From Ciona intestinalis (Eukaryota > Chordata > Ascidiacea > Phlebobranchia > Cionidae): a stretch of 64,000 bases of DNA. The translations under genes were made by a program, and so were the position numbers. The stretch lies in the NCBI RefSeq assembly GCF_000224145.3, contig NW_004190425.2:162070-226069 (forward strand), read 5' to 3'. Shown here one piece after another: positions 14,417 through 26,215 of the stretch; the first letter of the stretch is position 1; every line of letters starts with the position of its first letter. A model generated the notes under the pieces. It did not search any database. It worked only from the letters and a program-made list of their open reading frames with translations, and was not told where the DNA came from.

Positions 14417-14582
14417 ATATAGTATGGTGGGGAAAGATAATGAGTAGTTGACAAAAAGCATTCAAAGAATAACAAATCCGAATTCTCACGACTCTCGTAG
14501 ACCTCTGCTAATTGTTTAAAACACGATCAGGATATTTGGATATTACGTGCTAAAGGTGTCCCATCTTTCCCACCCTATATAT
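14417..14582. mobile_element. MITE, GGGACACC family
   Basis: Left end ATAGTATGGTGGGGAAAGAT, right end AAAGGTGTCCCATCTTTCCC. The interior keeps the CATTCAAAGAAT and ATCAGGATATTTGGATATTA modules. Confidence 0.7.
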
Positions 14583-15766
14583 ATACCATCTTTTTGCGTA
14601 TAACCGATCGTAAAGGGTATAGTAAGCAACCGTTATGATATAAATGCGTGTAGATGTTGAGGAACAGTTATTCACGTCTACAGATATTTTTTGCTGTCAG
14701 ATACAAATATAAAATAGCTCTTCCGGCGAATTATCTACCCACGTTTCGACGTCCTAATTAGGTAGCTTATTTCCTCGGGGTAAATAACACGCTTAATTGC
14801 GTTTATTGCTTGAGGTGGGAAAAGATAAAAGAAAAAAAGGCAAAAAAAGTCATTGGATACGGATAAAATGTCTGGTGTGATAGAAACCAACACGTGATTT
14901 TGTATCAAGTAGTTTCGTTCAGTTACACGCTTTAAATCTTAATTTGTACTCGCGTTCGCATATTGGCTATCAGATAACAAACCGACGCTATAAAAGTATG
15001 CGATTCGTAAGTGAGTTGTTAACAGGTTTAATCAAGCGGTAATGTTACATAGTAAAAGGTGTGTAAAACTATTTAAAGAGAGCAGCAATTGACATTGTTT
15101 TAAAAAATCGTACAGTTTATAAGACTAGGTAAATGTGGATTCCATGTAGCTTCTGTTATGTATACCACTCGACGAAATCTGTGAGAGATGTATCTTATGA
15201 TGATTTCAAACCTTTGTCCTGCTATGTACTTACGTTCGGCCATTGTCTACCGCAAGCAGTGTGTTGTTACATTTCTATTGTGAGTATGAGCTCAAACAAA
15301 TCTCGTTTATTGTTCTGTGACGTGCCGTATTTTTCATGAGGCACACATAGTGGTAGTCCCAAGTAAACCGGGTGTTTTATTACACAGTATCAATTAGTTA
15401 CATATACAGATACGAACATGGGTACTGTAAGAAGGAGGCGCATCTGTAAGGCAAGTGTAGGACATTATTGCCACCCATGGTCTTTAATTTAATTTTGAAG
15501 GACACTCAATTAACCCGCGCAGTCGGTGGTTAAATAAACTTGTGCGAAGTACTGGAGGATCCCAGGTTCAAAGGTGCTCCTTGAACCAACGAAAAGTTAA
15601 ATCTTTTTGTTTGTCTCAAGTACTAAAGTCCCGTTGGGATTGTGCTTTATTTTAGTAATGTGCTCTAGCTATACATTTTTGTGTAGAAATTATTTAGTTT
15701 GGGTTTATAGATACAAGTGATTTGTGTTCGGTATAGTTTAAAAAATAATAACTACGTTAATCTATG

Positions 15767-15942
15767 TATAGTATGGTGGGGAAGACGGTACACCTTTAGC
15801 GAATAATATCGTGTGTTAAACAGTTAACAACGGTACATGGAAGTCGTGACGAGGATACGGTTTTATAAGTTTTGGAATGTTTTTAGTTTACTACCAAATG
15901 GACTGAGAAAAACGAATAAAAAGGTGTCTTACCTCCCTTACT
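15767..15942. mobile_element. MITE, GGGACACC family
   Basis: Left end GTATGGTGGGGAAGACGGTA, right end AAGGTGTCTTACCTCCCTTA. It sits 130 bp upstream of the start codon of gene E. Confidence 0.65.
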
Positions 15943-16030
15943 TTATCTTGGTTGCTTTGAACGAGTTATATATGTCGTACCACCAAGCTCAGTCACAAAT
16001 ACGCGCTTTTACCAATCACAAAATGTACTG

Positions 16031-16042
16031 TTTGCTTTCCAG
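16031..16042 (+). promoter_or_regulatory. Unpaired 3' splice acceptor in the 5' UTR of gene E
   Basis: TTTGCTTTCCAG ends 29 bases before the ATG at 16072. It is a strong pyrimidine-tract acceptor. It could end a 5'-UTR intron or be a spliced-leader trans-splice acceptor; SL trans-splicing is known in Ciona. No donor was identified upstream. Confidence 0.4.
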
Positions 16043-16071
16043 GTACTTCATAGTTATTTACCTGAATAATA

Positions 16072-19000
16072 ATGGCGACTGTCGAGGTCGTAGGTATAAC
16101 TGCAACACAACTGGGAGAGTTACCAGGTCACCAGATTACTACGCTGGATTACACGAATGTTGTACCAAGACATAACAACTCTATACCAACTAAGTCAAAA
16201 AAAGTAGCCCATTCACATGCAAACAGCCACGATGTAACTCAACCGGACTCAAGTCAGTCGGGATCCTGCAGCCAATCAGCGATCGAAGATTATGATTCAG
16301 AGTCCGGATCTAAAGTGACAACACGATCGTCATCGTCATCAAACCTCGTATCCGAGATATCAGAAACTTTACCGAAGTTTAGTGTGGGAAAAGATCGACT
16401 TTTGCTTGATAATTTGATTCAACTAGACGAGGAGGAATTCGATGAGGTACAGTTCGTTTATACAGATATAGCGTTAAACCTTAACGTTAGTGGCATTTGT
16501 GATGTGATGATAAACGTGTAAAAACGGGTACTTTACCGTTAAAGATCCTTCAGTCTGTCGATTTCTCTTCAACGTCGACGAAACCACCATGATTCTTTGA
16601 TAGATAACATTTTCATATAATCGTTGATCTGCGAGACGTTTGTACACTTTTCCGGCAATTATAGACTTCATATATAGTAATGTAGTAGGGTGGGGGAAGA
16701 TACTTTTAACTATAAACCGTTGCTAATTGTTTAAAATGCGACCAGGATATTTGGATATTACGTGATAAAGGTGTCTCGTCTCCCCCCATCATACTATATC
16801 ATGCGCAGTGTTACGGGAAACAGCAATTCAATTTTGCAGGTTTCGAATATTCCATCGGTTGATCAAATGTATCAGCAGTGGAAATACGAAAGCGGTTCTA
16901 AAAAGCCTCCGATGTGTAATAACCGTAACAACCGAATTCCAGTCACAAAACAAGCGGTGGTAAAATCAACTAAACCCCGTAAAACGTTGCTGAGCGGCTG
17001 GGAGTCAGGCAAACAAACTTTACCGCAACGAGCTGCTGATAAAAGACAGAAACCCAAAGCAAACGCGTTCACAGTAAAATCGTCAAAGGAACGAAATAAT
17101 CTCCATGACAAGTATCTACCCAACACAACTTCAAATGACAAGTTCTTTCACTACACTGATATTGCGCTTTATATCAAACAATATCGAAGAGAACATTGCC
17201 AATACAACACGATTAACTTGCAAGCGAATGGTAGGTGTATGTTTATAATTAATAGGTCAGTGCCCTTCAACCGGTGTGCACGGTGCACCCTAGGGTGCAC
17301 CAAAATATGCCAGGGGTACACCAGAACAAAAGGGTATACAAGGGTGCATCACAAACTTCAACAATTTTCAGCAATAATATTCAGTTTGAATATTTTTAAC
17401 AAACTTAGCCACTTTCCTACAGTTTTTTTATATGAATTCTATATCTTGTATCACTGGTAATCGAGAAACGTCATGAGTTTTACGTTAAAACAATCAGGGG
17501 TGCATGCGTTTGTCGCAACAACTTTAGGGGTTCACCAACCCATAAAAGGCTGAAGAGCACTGTAATAGGTTATCCAAATTGTCAGCCACACAGAAAAAAT
17601 ATACACCGAAAACTACAAATTAGATATATGTAGTAGGGTAGGGAAATGGGACACCATTTATTCTATTTCTCTTCCCGTTTGGTAATAAACAAGAATTCAA
17701 ATAATTTTAAAACCGTATACCCTCGTGACTCCCACAGACCTTTGTTGATTTTTAAAAATACGAGCAGGATGTTTGCATATTATTCGCTAAATGTGTATTA
17801 CATACGTGGTAACATGAAAACGGACACAGAGTGTTTAAAAGGAACACCTGTACTAAAACTACTATCGTTGCCGTTAAAAATTAGTATATTCCGAAACTTT
17901 AGCATCATTTTTTTCTATTAAATTTTATTTAACTTAATCAAACGCATTTTAACAGGATACCGCGAGCAACTGGACATGAACCAGTGTGTACGATGGGAGC
18001 CGAAAGAAATGCACTTTCCACTTCATCTTGATTTGTCGTCCATGATCGAAAGGAGCCAACAGAAACATAGACTAACAAGCGTTTCTCATTTTAATCTTCC
18101 TGACAAGTTTGGACAAGATGCATGTGGAGAGCCTTGTGTGAATGGAACCAATTACGCACGACCTGCTGTTATGAAGGTGCGGGAGACTTTGTTTAGTTTG
18201 TTATATTTGTTCTGCATTTCTATTCAAACTATTCAAAATCTCCAGTAGGCCGTGGTTTAAATAGTTTGAATCAATGTACTCGCTTATTTACCGGCACGGC
18301 ATGAGGTATAGGCGATTAAATAAAGTGCAAACTGTTTTTAAATATTTACAATACGTTTTAGTTATCTCTACATTTACGATAGCGAACATTGAAAAGTATT
18401 TAAAACGATATAAGATAGGATATAGGTACAAAAACGGTTATGGTTAAAACATTTTCATAGTTTATTTGAGAAAGACGCGTGGTCGCTATATACCCAGCAG
18501 ACAAACGACGATCCATTTAAATTCACTTTTTTTTACCAAAATAAACTTCTAATAGAAATAAAATTATGCGTAAAGCCACGAGCCCAGAACAACATTTTGT
18601 AGAAAATACTTTTTTTTTATTATCCTTTATTCTTTAATTTGTCCGTTACGCTACAAAATAATATTAACAAAATTATGTACAGTAATGACCGTCATAAAAT
18701 ACATTTTAACTGCTTCGTTTTTTGTTGACCTATTTTATATTCGAACCATATACGTTCCATCAGGGATCTGACCACCCTTCCCACCAACACCACAACATAA
18801 CGCCTGTAATTCTACGTCCTCCACATCAAAACAAATCACCCACCAACCCGAGATCCATATCTAAAGTTCACGACGCACCACATGCTAGGTAAGATCGTCT
18901 TGTAGGTAAAAACAACCATTGATTCGTTCGTGATTCGATTATGAAATTACATATAGTAGGGTGGGGGAAGAGAGGGCCCCGTTTAGAACATACAGTAGTG

Positions 19001-22000
19001 TGGGGGAAGATGAGACACTTTTTTATTCTATTTTCTCTTATTCTATTTTCTCTTCCCATTTGGTAGTAAGTAAAGAACATTCAAAAAGTTATAAAATCAC
19101 ATTCGAAAGAATTCAATAGACCGCTGTTAATTGTTTAAAAACACGGTCAGATTATTTAAATAGTATAGTAGGGTAGGGGAAGAAAGGGCCCCTTTTAGAA
19201 CATACTATTTAAATAATCTGACCGTGTTTTAAACAATTAACAGCGGTCTATTGGATTCTTTAAAATTTTTATTATTCTTTGAATGTTCTTTGTCTACTAC
19301 CAAATGGGACAAGAAAACAGAATGAAAAAGTGTCCCATCTTCCCCCACTCAACTATACCTACAAACGATGATAATTAATATATTTACGTTTATCTAAAGA
19401 AATATTTACTTATAACTATTTGATTGTCTATAGCCGTATATATTCTAACTGTTTGATTTATACTTTTTCATATTTTGTGAAGAATATCCGGATCGATCTG
19501 TAAAGCGTGGAAAGATGACTTGCGCAAAACTGGGACACAAATAAATAATGTGGAAGTACCAGCAGTTAAAAACCAGGTTGGTTATCCCACAATGTGGTGT
19601 CGTTTGATAAAACATGTTTTGTATGGTTTTACTAACCGAGCACGTTTTCGTACTTAACTAATATTACATTTGCATTGTTTTCATAACAAAGTTTGTAACT
19701 AACTACCGATAGCGGCTGGATTCCCTCGAATAGTTTCCATCAGTTTCCCCACACATTTTCACATCACATGTCAGTCCTATTAAAAAGATTCATGCACAGG
19801 ATATCCGTCAAACTTATTCACTTTCACGAACCTACATCACTTTGGCTTCTCCAGTCAGAGTCAGAAGGATCCACAACCGAACTTAATGTGTTGAACCGGC
19901 TAATATTTAATGCAGTGCTAATAAGATGCTTTGTGTTAGAATAAATTTCTTATCGCATTTTCATTCCTTTCTATTTGCGTTGCTGTTTGTCGTTGTTTTC
20001 ATTGTTGTTTTGCAGTATTCACGTTACCTACAATATTAACACTGTCGCAATAACATTTCGTGTACAAAATATCTTTCATGTTTGAAATAATTTTGTTTTC
20101 CGAATTAGCAGAGTAACGTTTACCATGTGTGCTTGTGTGACTCGTAGAACAACAAACGGTAAATGAAAAACCAGTTTGAATGTACAACGCAGTTATTAAT
20201 TACGATTAAACACTGTAAAAAGGTTATGAAAGTTTACTGAACTAGGTTTAGAAACTGTAACACAACCGCAAACAGATATACAGTCCGCTCCCGTAATACT
20301 TGAAAAGGTATAGTGGTACTTACTGGTGTTAAATAATTCCCTAATTTTATAGACCATTTTCAGTGGTAAACACAGGATATTTACAGAGTTTAACTGTCTC
20401 TTCACAACTCTAAAACAGCGTTGGTGTAACTGTTAAAAACTCGTTTGTTAGCATGGTATATTATGTGCAAAATCTCATCTCACCTTATATGGTATTATAT
20501 AGGGGGAATGGGGGAACACGGGACACCTTTAGCGCTTCATGTCTAAATATCCTGATCGTGTTTTAAACAATTAACAACGGTTTATGTGAGTTGTGATTAT
20601 TCGGTTTTATAATTGTTTGAACGTTCTTTGTTTACCACCACCTCGGACAAAGAAAATGGAATGAAACGGTGTCCTATCATCCCCAACCCTACTATATCAT
20701 ATATATTTCTAAGCCAGTAATGATAGTCAGGTGCGTGTTTCACCGCTTAAAACAACAATCAATGATTAGTTTATACAAACCTTTCCATTAAGATGAAATA
20801 CAGGCAGCAAAGCACGTTTTGTTTAAATAACCACAGATGGTAAACGCGGAACGAGATTTTAACCTCCGGCATTTAAAACAACAAATCGGCAAAAACAAAC
20901 GTTATTTGGCGTATATTAGGGTGGACGAAGACGGAAATCTGCGTAAGACGTGCCATTTTTAATCTAATTTTACCAATATCAAAAAAATCAATTTGTCGTC
21001 CCAACTTCCTCCATAGCGTACAATAATACTTCGTGTTATAAACGTGTATTTCTGACAATAAAATCACTTATTATTTAAAATAACAAGAATTTTAGACTGT
21101 CCTGTCTAACCCCACATGTTTTCAAATTCGCTAAATTACACCTGTTGTGCCAATCCTTTTTTAAATTGTTGTCAATTAGTAAAGGTATGATAGTACTAAT
21201 TCGTATTATCATCAAAAATCCGTCATATATTTTAAATTTGGACATATTGAGCAACACGTTCTTAAGCGATCCGTCTTCCCCCACTCTATAGATAGATTAG
21301 ACAGATTGTATTAACCTTTACTTTTGCGCTTTATTAGTTGTCCAAACTGTCGCCGCACCACGGCCTACCAGAGATGGGATAACAATGATGTTTGTTACAT
21401 ACAATATGCGTTTTAACTTCAAACGTAAAATATGAATTATTCGACTGTATCTCTATAGTAGGCCGTGGCCACACTAAGAAACACCTACCGCGAAACGACA
21501 TAATTGCCATTTCGTAAGCTCGTACGATATATTTGAAGTACGCGTGTTATAGCGCCTTTCGTTGCCTCGCAACAAGGGGTTCAAACAACGTCATTATCAA
21601 ACACACACAAACATCTATATTTAAAGTATTTCCTCCCAGGTTCGACCTTGTTCAAAACCTTCAGCTGAACATGAGGTAGCAGCCAAGGAATGTTCAACGT
21701 TAGCTCAATCCACTGCGGTTGGCCCAACGTACAACACAGCTCGGTGTATTCATACTGCGCCCGAACCCACTGTACATGGTGATGACGTCATTAGAGATTC
21801 GAATAAATCTGAAGATGACGTCACATCAGCGTTCAAACAAAACGAGTCTACCCCGTACCAAATAAACCACAAAATATTCGGAAATTCGAGATATTTGCGT
21901 TCACGAAGTATAAGCCCGGACATAGAAACAACTACAGCTCTACAAAAATATTATCTTCGAAACGATTTGGAAATTAATACGGTGGTTCCAAAGCAATTAA

Positions 22001-22623
22001 GCTCTTCTAAGTTTAAAAGAAAAGTTGAAGTTACCACCCAATTTACAGATGCGACAGAAAAGAAAGAAGTTCGCCTTAAAGCTCAAATTGCTGCCGAAAT
22101 TCATAACCTTCAGCAACGTAGAGCAATGTCAAACGAGCAAAGACAAAAATTGGATAACTTTCGACGAGCTCTTTCAAACACTACTTACCATAAAAAGTCC
22201 ACCAACTCGATAGCACCACCAAGCGAAGAAAGTTCCCAAAATATCGCAAGCAGCATCAGAGCTTTGTATGCCCGAACCACAAGAACAGTATCAGGAAGCG
22301 GTAGACAAGCAAAACAAGTAAACAGTACAGCCTTCGAAAGCTTAGAAGATAATCAACCTATTATATTTGTTAAGTCCAGCGTTCCGCCAAACAATGAAGC
22401 TAATGAGAACATACCAACAAATCAGACGAATATTATAGGCGGTGTTGAACGAGAAAAGTCGCCGGCATGCGGGAGTACGGATAAAAAACAATTTAACAGA
22501 ATCTCAGAACTCTTAAGAATAAAAAAGAGAAAAGAAGATAAAGTCGTCACAATCGCCCGTGTCACGTCATCAGGAACCACCACCGTAACGAGGGAACGAG
22601 CTCGATTAAGAAATAAGAAATAG
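16072..22623 (+). CDS. Unrecognised Ser-rich, basic protein, multi-exon (gene E)
   Basis: Proposed exons: 16072-16446, 16840-17230, 17956-18176, 21640-22623. Phases join cleanly (0; 1; 0) to give about 656 aa ending in TAG. I do not recognise the family. The N-terminus is Ser/Thr-rich (RSSSSSNLVSEISE) with an acidic patch DEEEFDE. The second exon is basic and polar (QQWKYESGSKKPP). The third has two nearby cysteines (GQDACGEPCVNG). The long last exon is charged, with a likely helical stretch (KAQIAAEIHNLQQRRAMSNE) and a basic C-terminus. No signal peptide or membrane segment is visible, so an intracellular protein is likely. If the first donor at 16447 is not used, the frame runs on to a stop at 16521. 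A 94-nt segment at 19483-19576 looks exon-like but its phase does not fit. Confidence 0.6.
16682..16799. mobile_element. Short MITE in intron 1 of gene E
   Basis: Ends GTAGGGTGGGGGAAGATACT and GTGTCTCGTCTCCCCCCATC. The middle is deleted, leaving about 120 bp. It ends only 40 bases before the exon 2 acceptor. Confidence 0.65.
17255..17345. mobile_element. Possible hAT-type transposon end
   Basis: CAGTGCCCTTCAACCGGTGT followed by GCACCCTAGGGTGCACC resembles the terminal sequence of ZBED-related hAT elements. No transposase frame and no matching partner end were found, so this is a fragment call on appearance only. Confidence 0.3.
17626..17795. mobile_element. MITE fragment in intron 2 of gene E
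   Basis: Left end AGTAGGGTAGGGAAATGGGA; the right end decays after ATTATTCGCTAAATGTG and lacks the CCCATC terminus. Confidence 0.6.
18952..19357. mobile_element. Nested MITE pair forming a long palindrome
   Basis: Two copies lie face to face. The left arm runs from GTGTGGGGGAAGATGAGACA to CGGTCAGATTATTTAAATAG. The right arm is its inverse, from ACTATTTAAATAATCTGACC to GTGTCCCATCTTCCCCCACT. A module GGGGAAGA(A/G)AGGGCCCC appears both outside and at the centre, which points to nested insertion. It lies in the long intron of gene E. Confidence 0.7.
20497..20697. mobile_element. MITE, GGGACACC family
   Basis: Left GGGGGAACACGGGACACCTT, right ACGGTGTCCTATCATCCCCA. Full length, in the last intron of gene E. 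Confidence 0.75.
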
Positions 22624-23038
22624 GGTTTTGAAAGTCATATTAACTTGCAAAATGCTGAAGCAAAGACATTGTGATTGTGCTTGTATTTGAAATAGTTTTC
22701 GCCAATTAAAAATTAGTTTACAACAATTTCAGCGTTAATAATTGTTGCGAATATCGAATATGTTATTTGACGAGAAAATAAGTTTGCGACACACGAGACG
22801 CGACAGTAGGCAGAAAAGTTTTCCGTGATAGACAAAATATTTTCGTGACAAAAAAAACTTGCGTAACCAACAGTTTATAGACGCAGCATGGTTTTCGTTC
22901 CATGGCTGTGGCTTTTAAGTGAACCTCACAAACAACATCATGATCGTCCCAAAATTTAAATGGTCACAAACTTACTTTTTTCGCTAAAGTACTTATAAAT
23001 ACGAAACACACCGACAATTTACTTTAAGGTAAAAGCGT

Positions 23039-23570
23039 TTTGTGACGTCACATTTTTTGTGACGTCACATTTTTCGTGACGTGACAGCTTTCCGTGACGT
23101 CACATTTTTTCGTGACGTCACATTTTTTCGTGACGTCACACTTATCCGTGATGTCACATTTTCCGCGAGGTCACATTTTCCATGACGTCACATTTTTCAT
23201 GACGTCACATTTTTCGTGACGTCACATTTAATGTCACATTTTCCGTGATGTCACAATTAACGTCACATTTTTCATGACGTCACATTTTTCCGTGACGTCA
23301 CTGCTTTTCGTGACGTCACATTTTTTCGTGACGTCACACTTTTTCGTGACGTCACATTTTCCCTGACGTCATAACATTTTCCGTGACTCACGTTTTTCAT
23401 AACGTCACATTTTTCGTGACGTAATATTTTTCGTGACGTCACATTTCCCGTGACGTCACATAATTCGTGACGTCACTGCTTTTCGTGACGTCACATTTTT
23501 CGTGGCGTAATATTTTTCGTGACGTCACATTTTCCGTGACATCACATTTTTCGTGACGTCACACTAGTCA
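23039..23570. repeat. CRE satellite array 1 (TTTTTCGTGACGTCACA units)
   Basis: Tandem units of about 17-19 bp. I count 20 exact copies of the palindrome TGACGTCA; other units differ by one or two bases (TGATGTCA, GAGGTCA, TAACGTCA). TGACGTCA is the consensus cAMP response element bound by CREB/ATF. The order of variant units at the start (GACGTGACAG, then ATCCGTGATG, then CCGCGAGGTC) matches array 2, so the two arrays are copies of one ancestor. Confidence 0.9.
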
Positions 23571-24676
23571 TACAGATCCTTTTTCGTTAAGCGCTTCTTG
23601 TTATTTGGGCGACTTTTTTCCACACATACATATGAATTTGTAGAGTACAGTATTTATAAATTGGTGTTTAAACAATGCCAATTCTTCGTACAAATTATTT
23701 ATAGTAAACATTTTAAAAACTAAAGCAGCTGGGTAATTTAAAAAAGGCGTAAACTTGATTCTTTAGAGTACAACATATAATTTCGTGTCATTTCTGATAA
23801 TAAATTTATATATTAACCAAAATTAACACGGTTTTTAAACTATCCCGTTTTACCCACCAGGTTTAAATCGCTAAAACTACACCTGCTATCCGAAACACTA
23901 AATAATTCGTCCTGCATTTTAATATATCTTGTTAATTACTAAAGGTAAGATCGTATAATAAGCGGTATTACCCTAAAACTGTTATATATTTTGTGCTTGA
24001 AAACAATGGGCAACATCTTTTTGAGGTTCCCATCTTCATATTACTGCGTGTGTTTGTGATTTTTTGAAATTATTTGTTTATATGTGACCCATTAAGAAAT
24101 AAAACAAAATCGAACGAAGTTAAAGATATAATAGTTTAGTCTTAAATCAGCAATAAAAGTAAATGAACGATATTACTTGAATGGCATTCTTGGCTATTTT
24201 TTAGTCGCCCGACTAAAATTTTAGTCGGTTGATTTTGGTCGACTAACTTCTGTAATGAGTAATGCACAGAAAATTAGCCGGCCGACTAAATGTGAAAATA
24301 CACCAACCAAATTTTATTATGTCACTAAAAAAACGCGGTAACTAATAACCACCGCGACCGACTAGTTTGGTCGGTAACCGAGAATACCATCCCTTATTTA
24401 CCCTCTCTTGTGAAGATTCAAATGACACAGGTGTTTGTTTCAAACACATTGTGGAACGATAGTCATTATAACAAGGGTACGTATCGTGTCTGCTTACGCG
24501 AAGTATTGCGAATGTAACTTTATTGCCGAAGAAAAAGTTGCTTGCCCGAGGTTACTTATGCAGTGAAATAACAACATCAAGTAAAACCTATCACGCTTTG
24601 TTGGCTATATCGCTTACGTTCTAACCACACGCGAGTGCTGATCACATGATTTCCGAACCATGACGCCTGAATGTAC
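23561..24676 (+). repeat. Direct repeat A1, copy of the D1 upstream region
   Basis: Nearly identical to 27311-28433, from TAGTCATACAGATCC to GACGCCTGAATGTAC. It is cut off by the N gap exactly where A2 continues towards D1. Small differences (for example GTCACTAAA preceded by TATTATG versus TATTCTG) show it is a real second copy rather than a duplicated read. Confidence 0.85.
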
Positions 24677-25176
24677 NNNNNNNNNNNNNNNNNNNNNNNN
24701 NNNNNNNNNNNNNNNNNNNNNNNNNNNNNNNNNNNNNNNNNNNNNNNNNNNNNNNNNNNNNNNNNNNNNNNNNNNNNNNNNNNNNNNNNNNNNNNNNNNN
24801 NNNNNNNNNNNNNNNNNNNNNNNNNNNNNNNNNNNNNNNNNNNNNNNNNNNNNNNNNNNNNNNNNNNNNNNNNNNNNNNNNNNNNNNNNNNNNNNNNNNN
24901 NNNNNNNNNNNNNNNNNNNNNNNNNNNNNNNNNNNNNNNNNNNNNNNNNNNNNNNNNNNNNNNNNNNNNNNNNNNNNNNNNNNNNNNNNNNNNNNNNNNN
25001 NNNNNNNNNNNNNNNNNNNNNNNNNNNNNNNNNNNNNNNNNNNNNNNNNNNNNNNNNNNNNNNNNNNNNNNNNNNNNNNNNNNNNNNNNNNNNNNNNNNN
25101 NNNNNNNNNNNNNNNNNNNNNNNNNNNNNNNNNNNNNNNNNNNNNNNNNNNNNNNNNNNNNNNNNNNNNNNNNNNN
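24677..25176. other. Assembly gap (500 N)
   Basis: A run of 500 N; the round length suggests an estimated or placeholder gap. Because A1 abuts it, the gap could hide more of the D1-like 5' region. Confidence 0.95.
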
Positions 25177-25499
25177 AAACACTGCCTCTCGCCGCTATCT
25201 TTTTTTTACTACGAGCTCCGTGATTGTGACATAGGAACGTACTGGTCTCGTTTTTCGCTAAAAACACTGCCCCTCCAATTTTGTGACGTGATTTGTCACG
25301 TGGGTAGTACACTTCTCAATGTTTTCGCCACGCAACTTTCAAATCAGTTTTTTGAATTTCACGGTGTTTGAGCTGGAATATCTTTGGTTATACAGAACCG
25401 ATTAAAACAAGTAAGGTGTCGTTGGAATTAGAAAAACACACTCTATCGATTAAAGCGAAGTACATTTGGGGTGTGTTTAGGCCCTTTAAGGTAGAAACG

Positions 25500-26215
25500 T
25501 TTTGTGACGTTACATTTTTCGTGACGTCACATTTTTCGTGACGTGACAGCTTTCCGTGACGTCACACTTTTTCGTGACGTCACACTTATCCGTGATGTCA
25601 CATTATCCGCGAGGTCACATTTTCCATGACGTCACATTTTTCATGACGTCACATTTTCCGTGACGTCACATTTTTCATGACGTCACATTTTTCGTGACGT
25701 CACTTTTTTCGTGACGTCACGTTTTTCATGACGTCACATTTTTCGTGACGTCATATTTTCCGTGACGTCATATTTTTCGTGACGTCACACTTTTCCGTGA
25801 CGTCACATTTTCCGTGACGTCACACTTTTCCGTGACGTCACATTTTCCGTGACGTCACACTTTTCCGTGACGTCACATTTTCCGTGACGTCACATTTTTC
25901 GTGACGTCACATTTGACGTCACATTTTTTCGTGACGTCACATTTTTCGTGACGTCACACTTTTCGTGACGTCACACTTTTCGTGACGTCACACTTTTCGT
26001 GACGTCACTGATTTTCGTGACGTCACATTTTTTCGTGACGTCACATTTTCCGTGACGTCATATTTTCCGTGACGTCACATTTTCAGTGACGTAACACTTT
26101 TCATGACGTCACATTTTTATGAGGTCACATTTTTTCCGTTACGTCACATTTTTTTCACATTTTTTCCGTGACGTCACATTTTTCATGATGTTACATTTTT
26201 TCCGTGACGTCATAT
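25500..26215. repeat. CRE satellite array 2
   Basis: Longer sister of array 1, with more than 30 exact TGACGTCA palindromes. It includes a regular stretch near 25790-25910 where CTTTTCCGTGACGTCACA and TTTTCCGTGACGTCACA alternate, a higher-order two-unit pattern absent from array 1. The 5' flank (CTTTAAGGTA.AA.CGTTTTG) is shared with array 1. Confidence 0.9.

Larger units (their letters stand above)
13123..16071. other. Intergenic spacer with MITE copies, no gene seen
   Basis: Lies between the stop of integrin gene A and the first ATG of gene E. A possible polyadenylation hexamer ATTAAA is at 13290-13295. It holds two MITE copies (14417-14582 and 15767-15942). A scan of both strands found no further exon pair with good splice sites; the short open frames here are not supported by any domain. 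Confidence 0.5.

Noticed and set aside
19483..19576. Extra exon of gene E (ICKAWKDDLRKTGTQINN)
   Set aside because: Good acceptor and donor context, but its open frame needs phase 2 while the preceding exon ends in phase 0; inclusion would create a stop. It stays possible if the third exon uses another donor.
24577..25312. Several long open frames on both strands across the gap
   Set aside because: They are almost entirely N and carry no evidence of coding.
23039..26215. CRISPR-like regular repeats
   Set aside because: Units are contiguous with 5-10 bp spacers, the genome is metazoan and there are no cas genes; this is a satellite.
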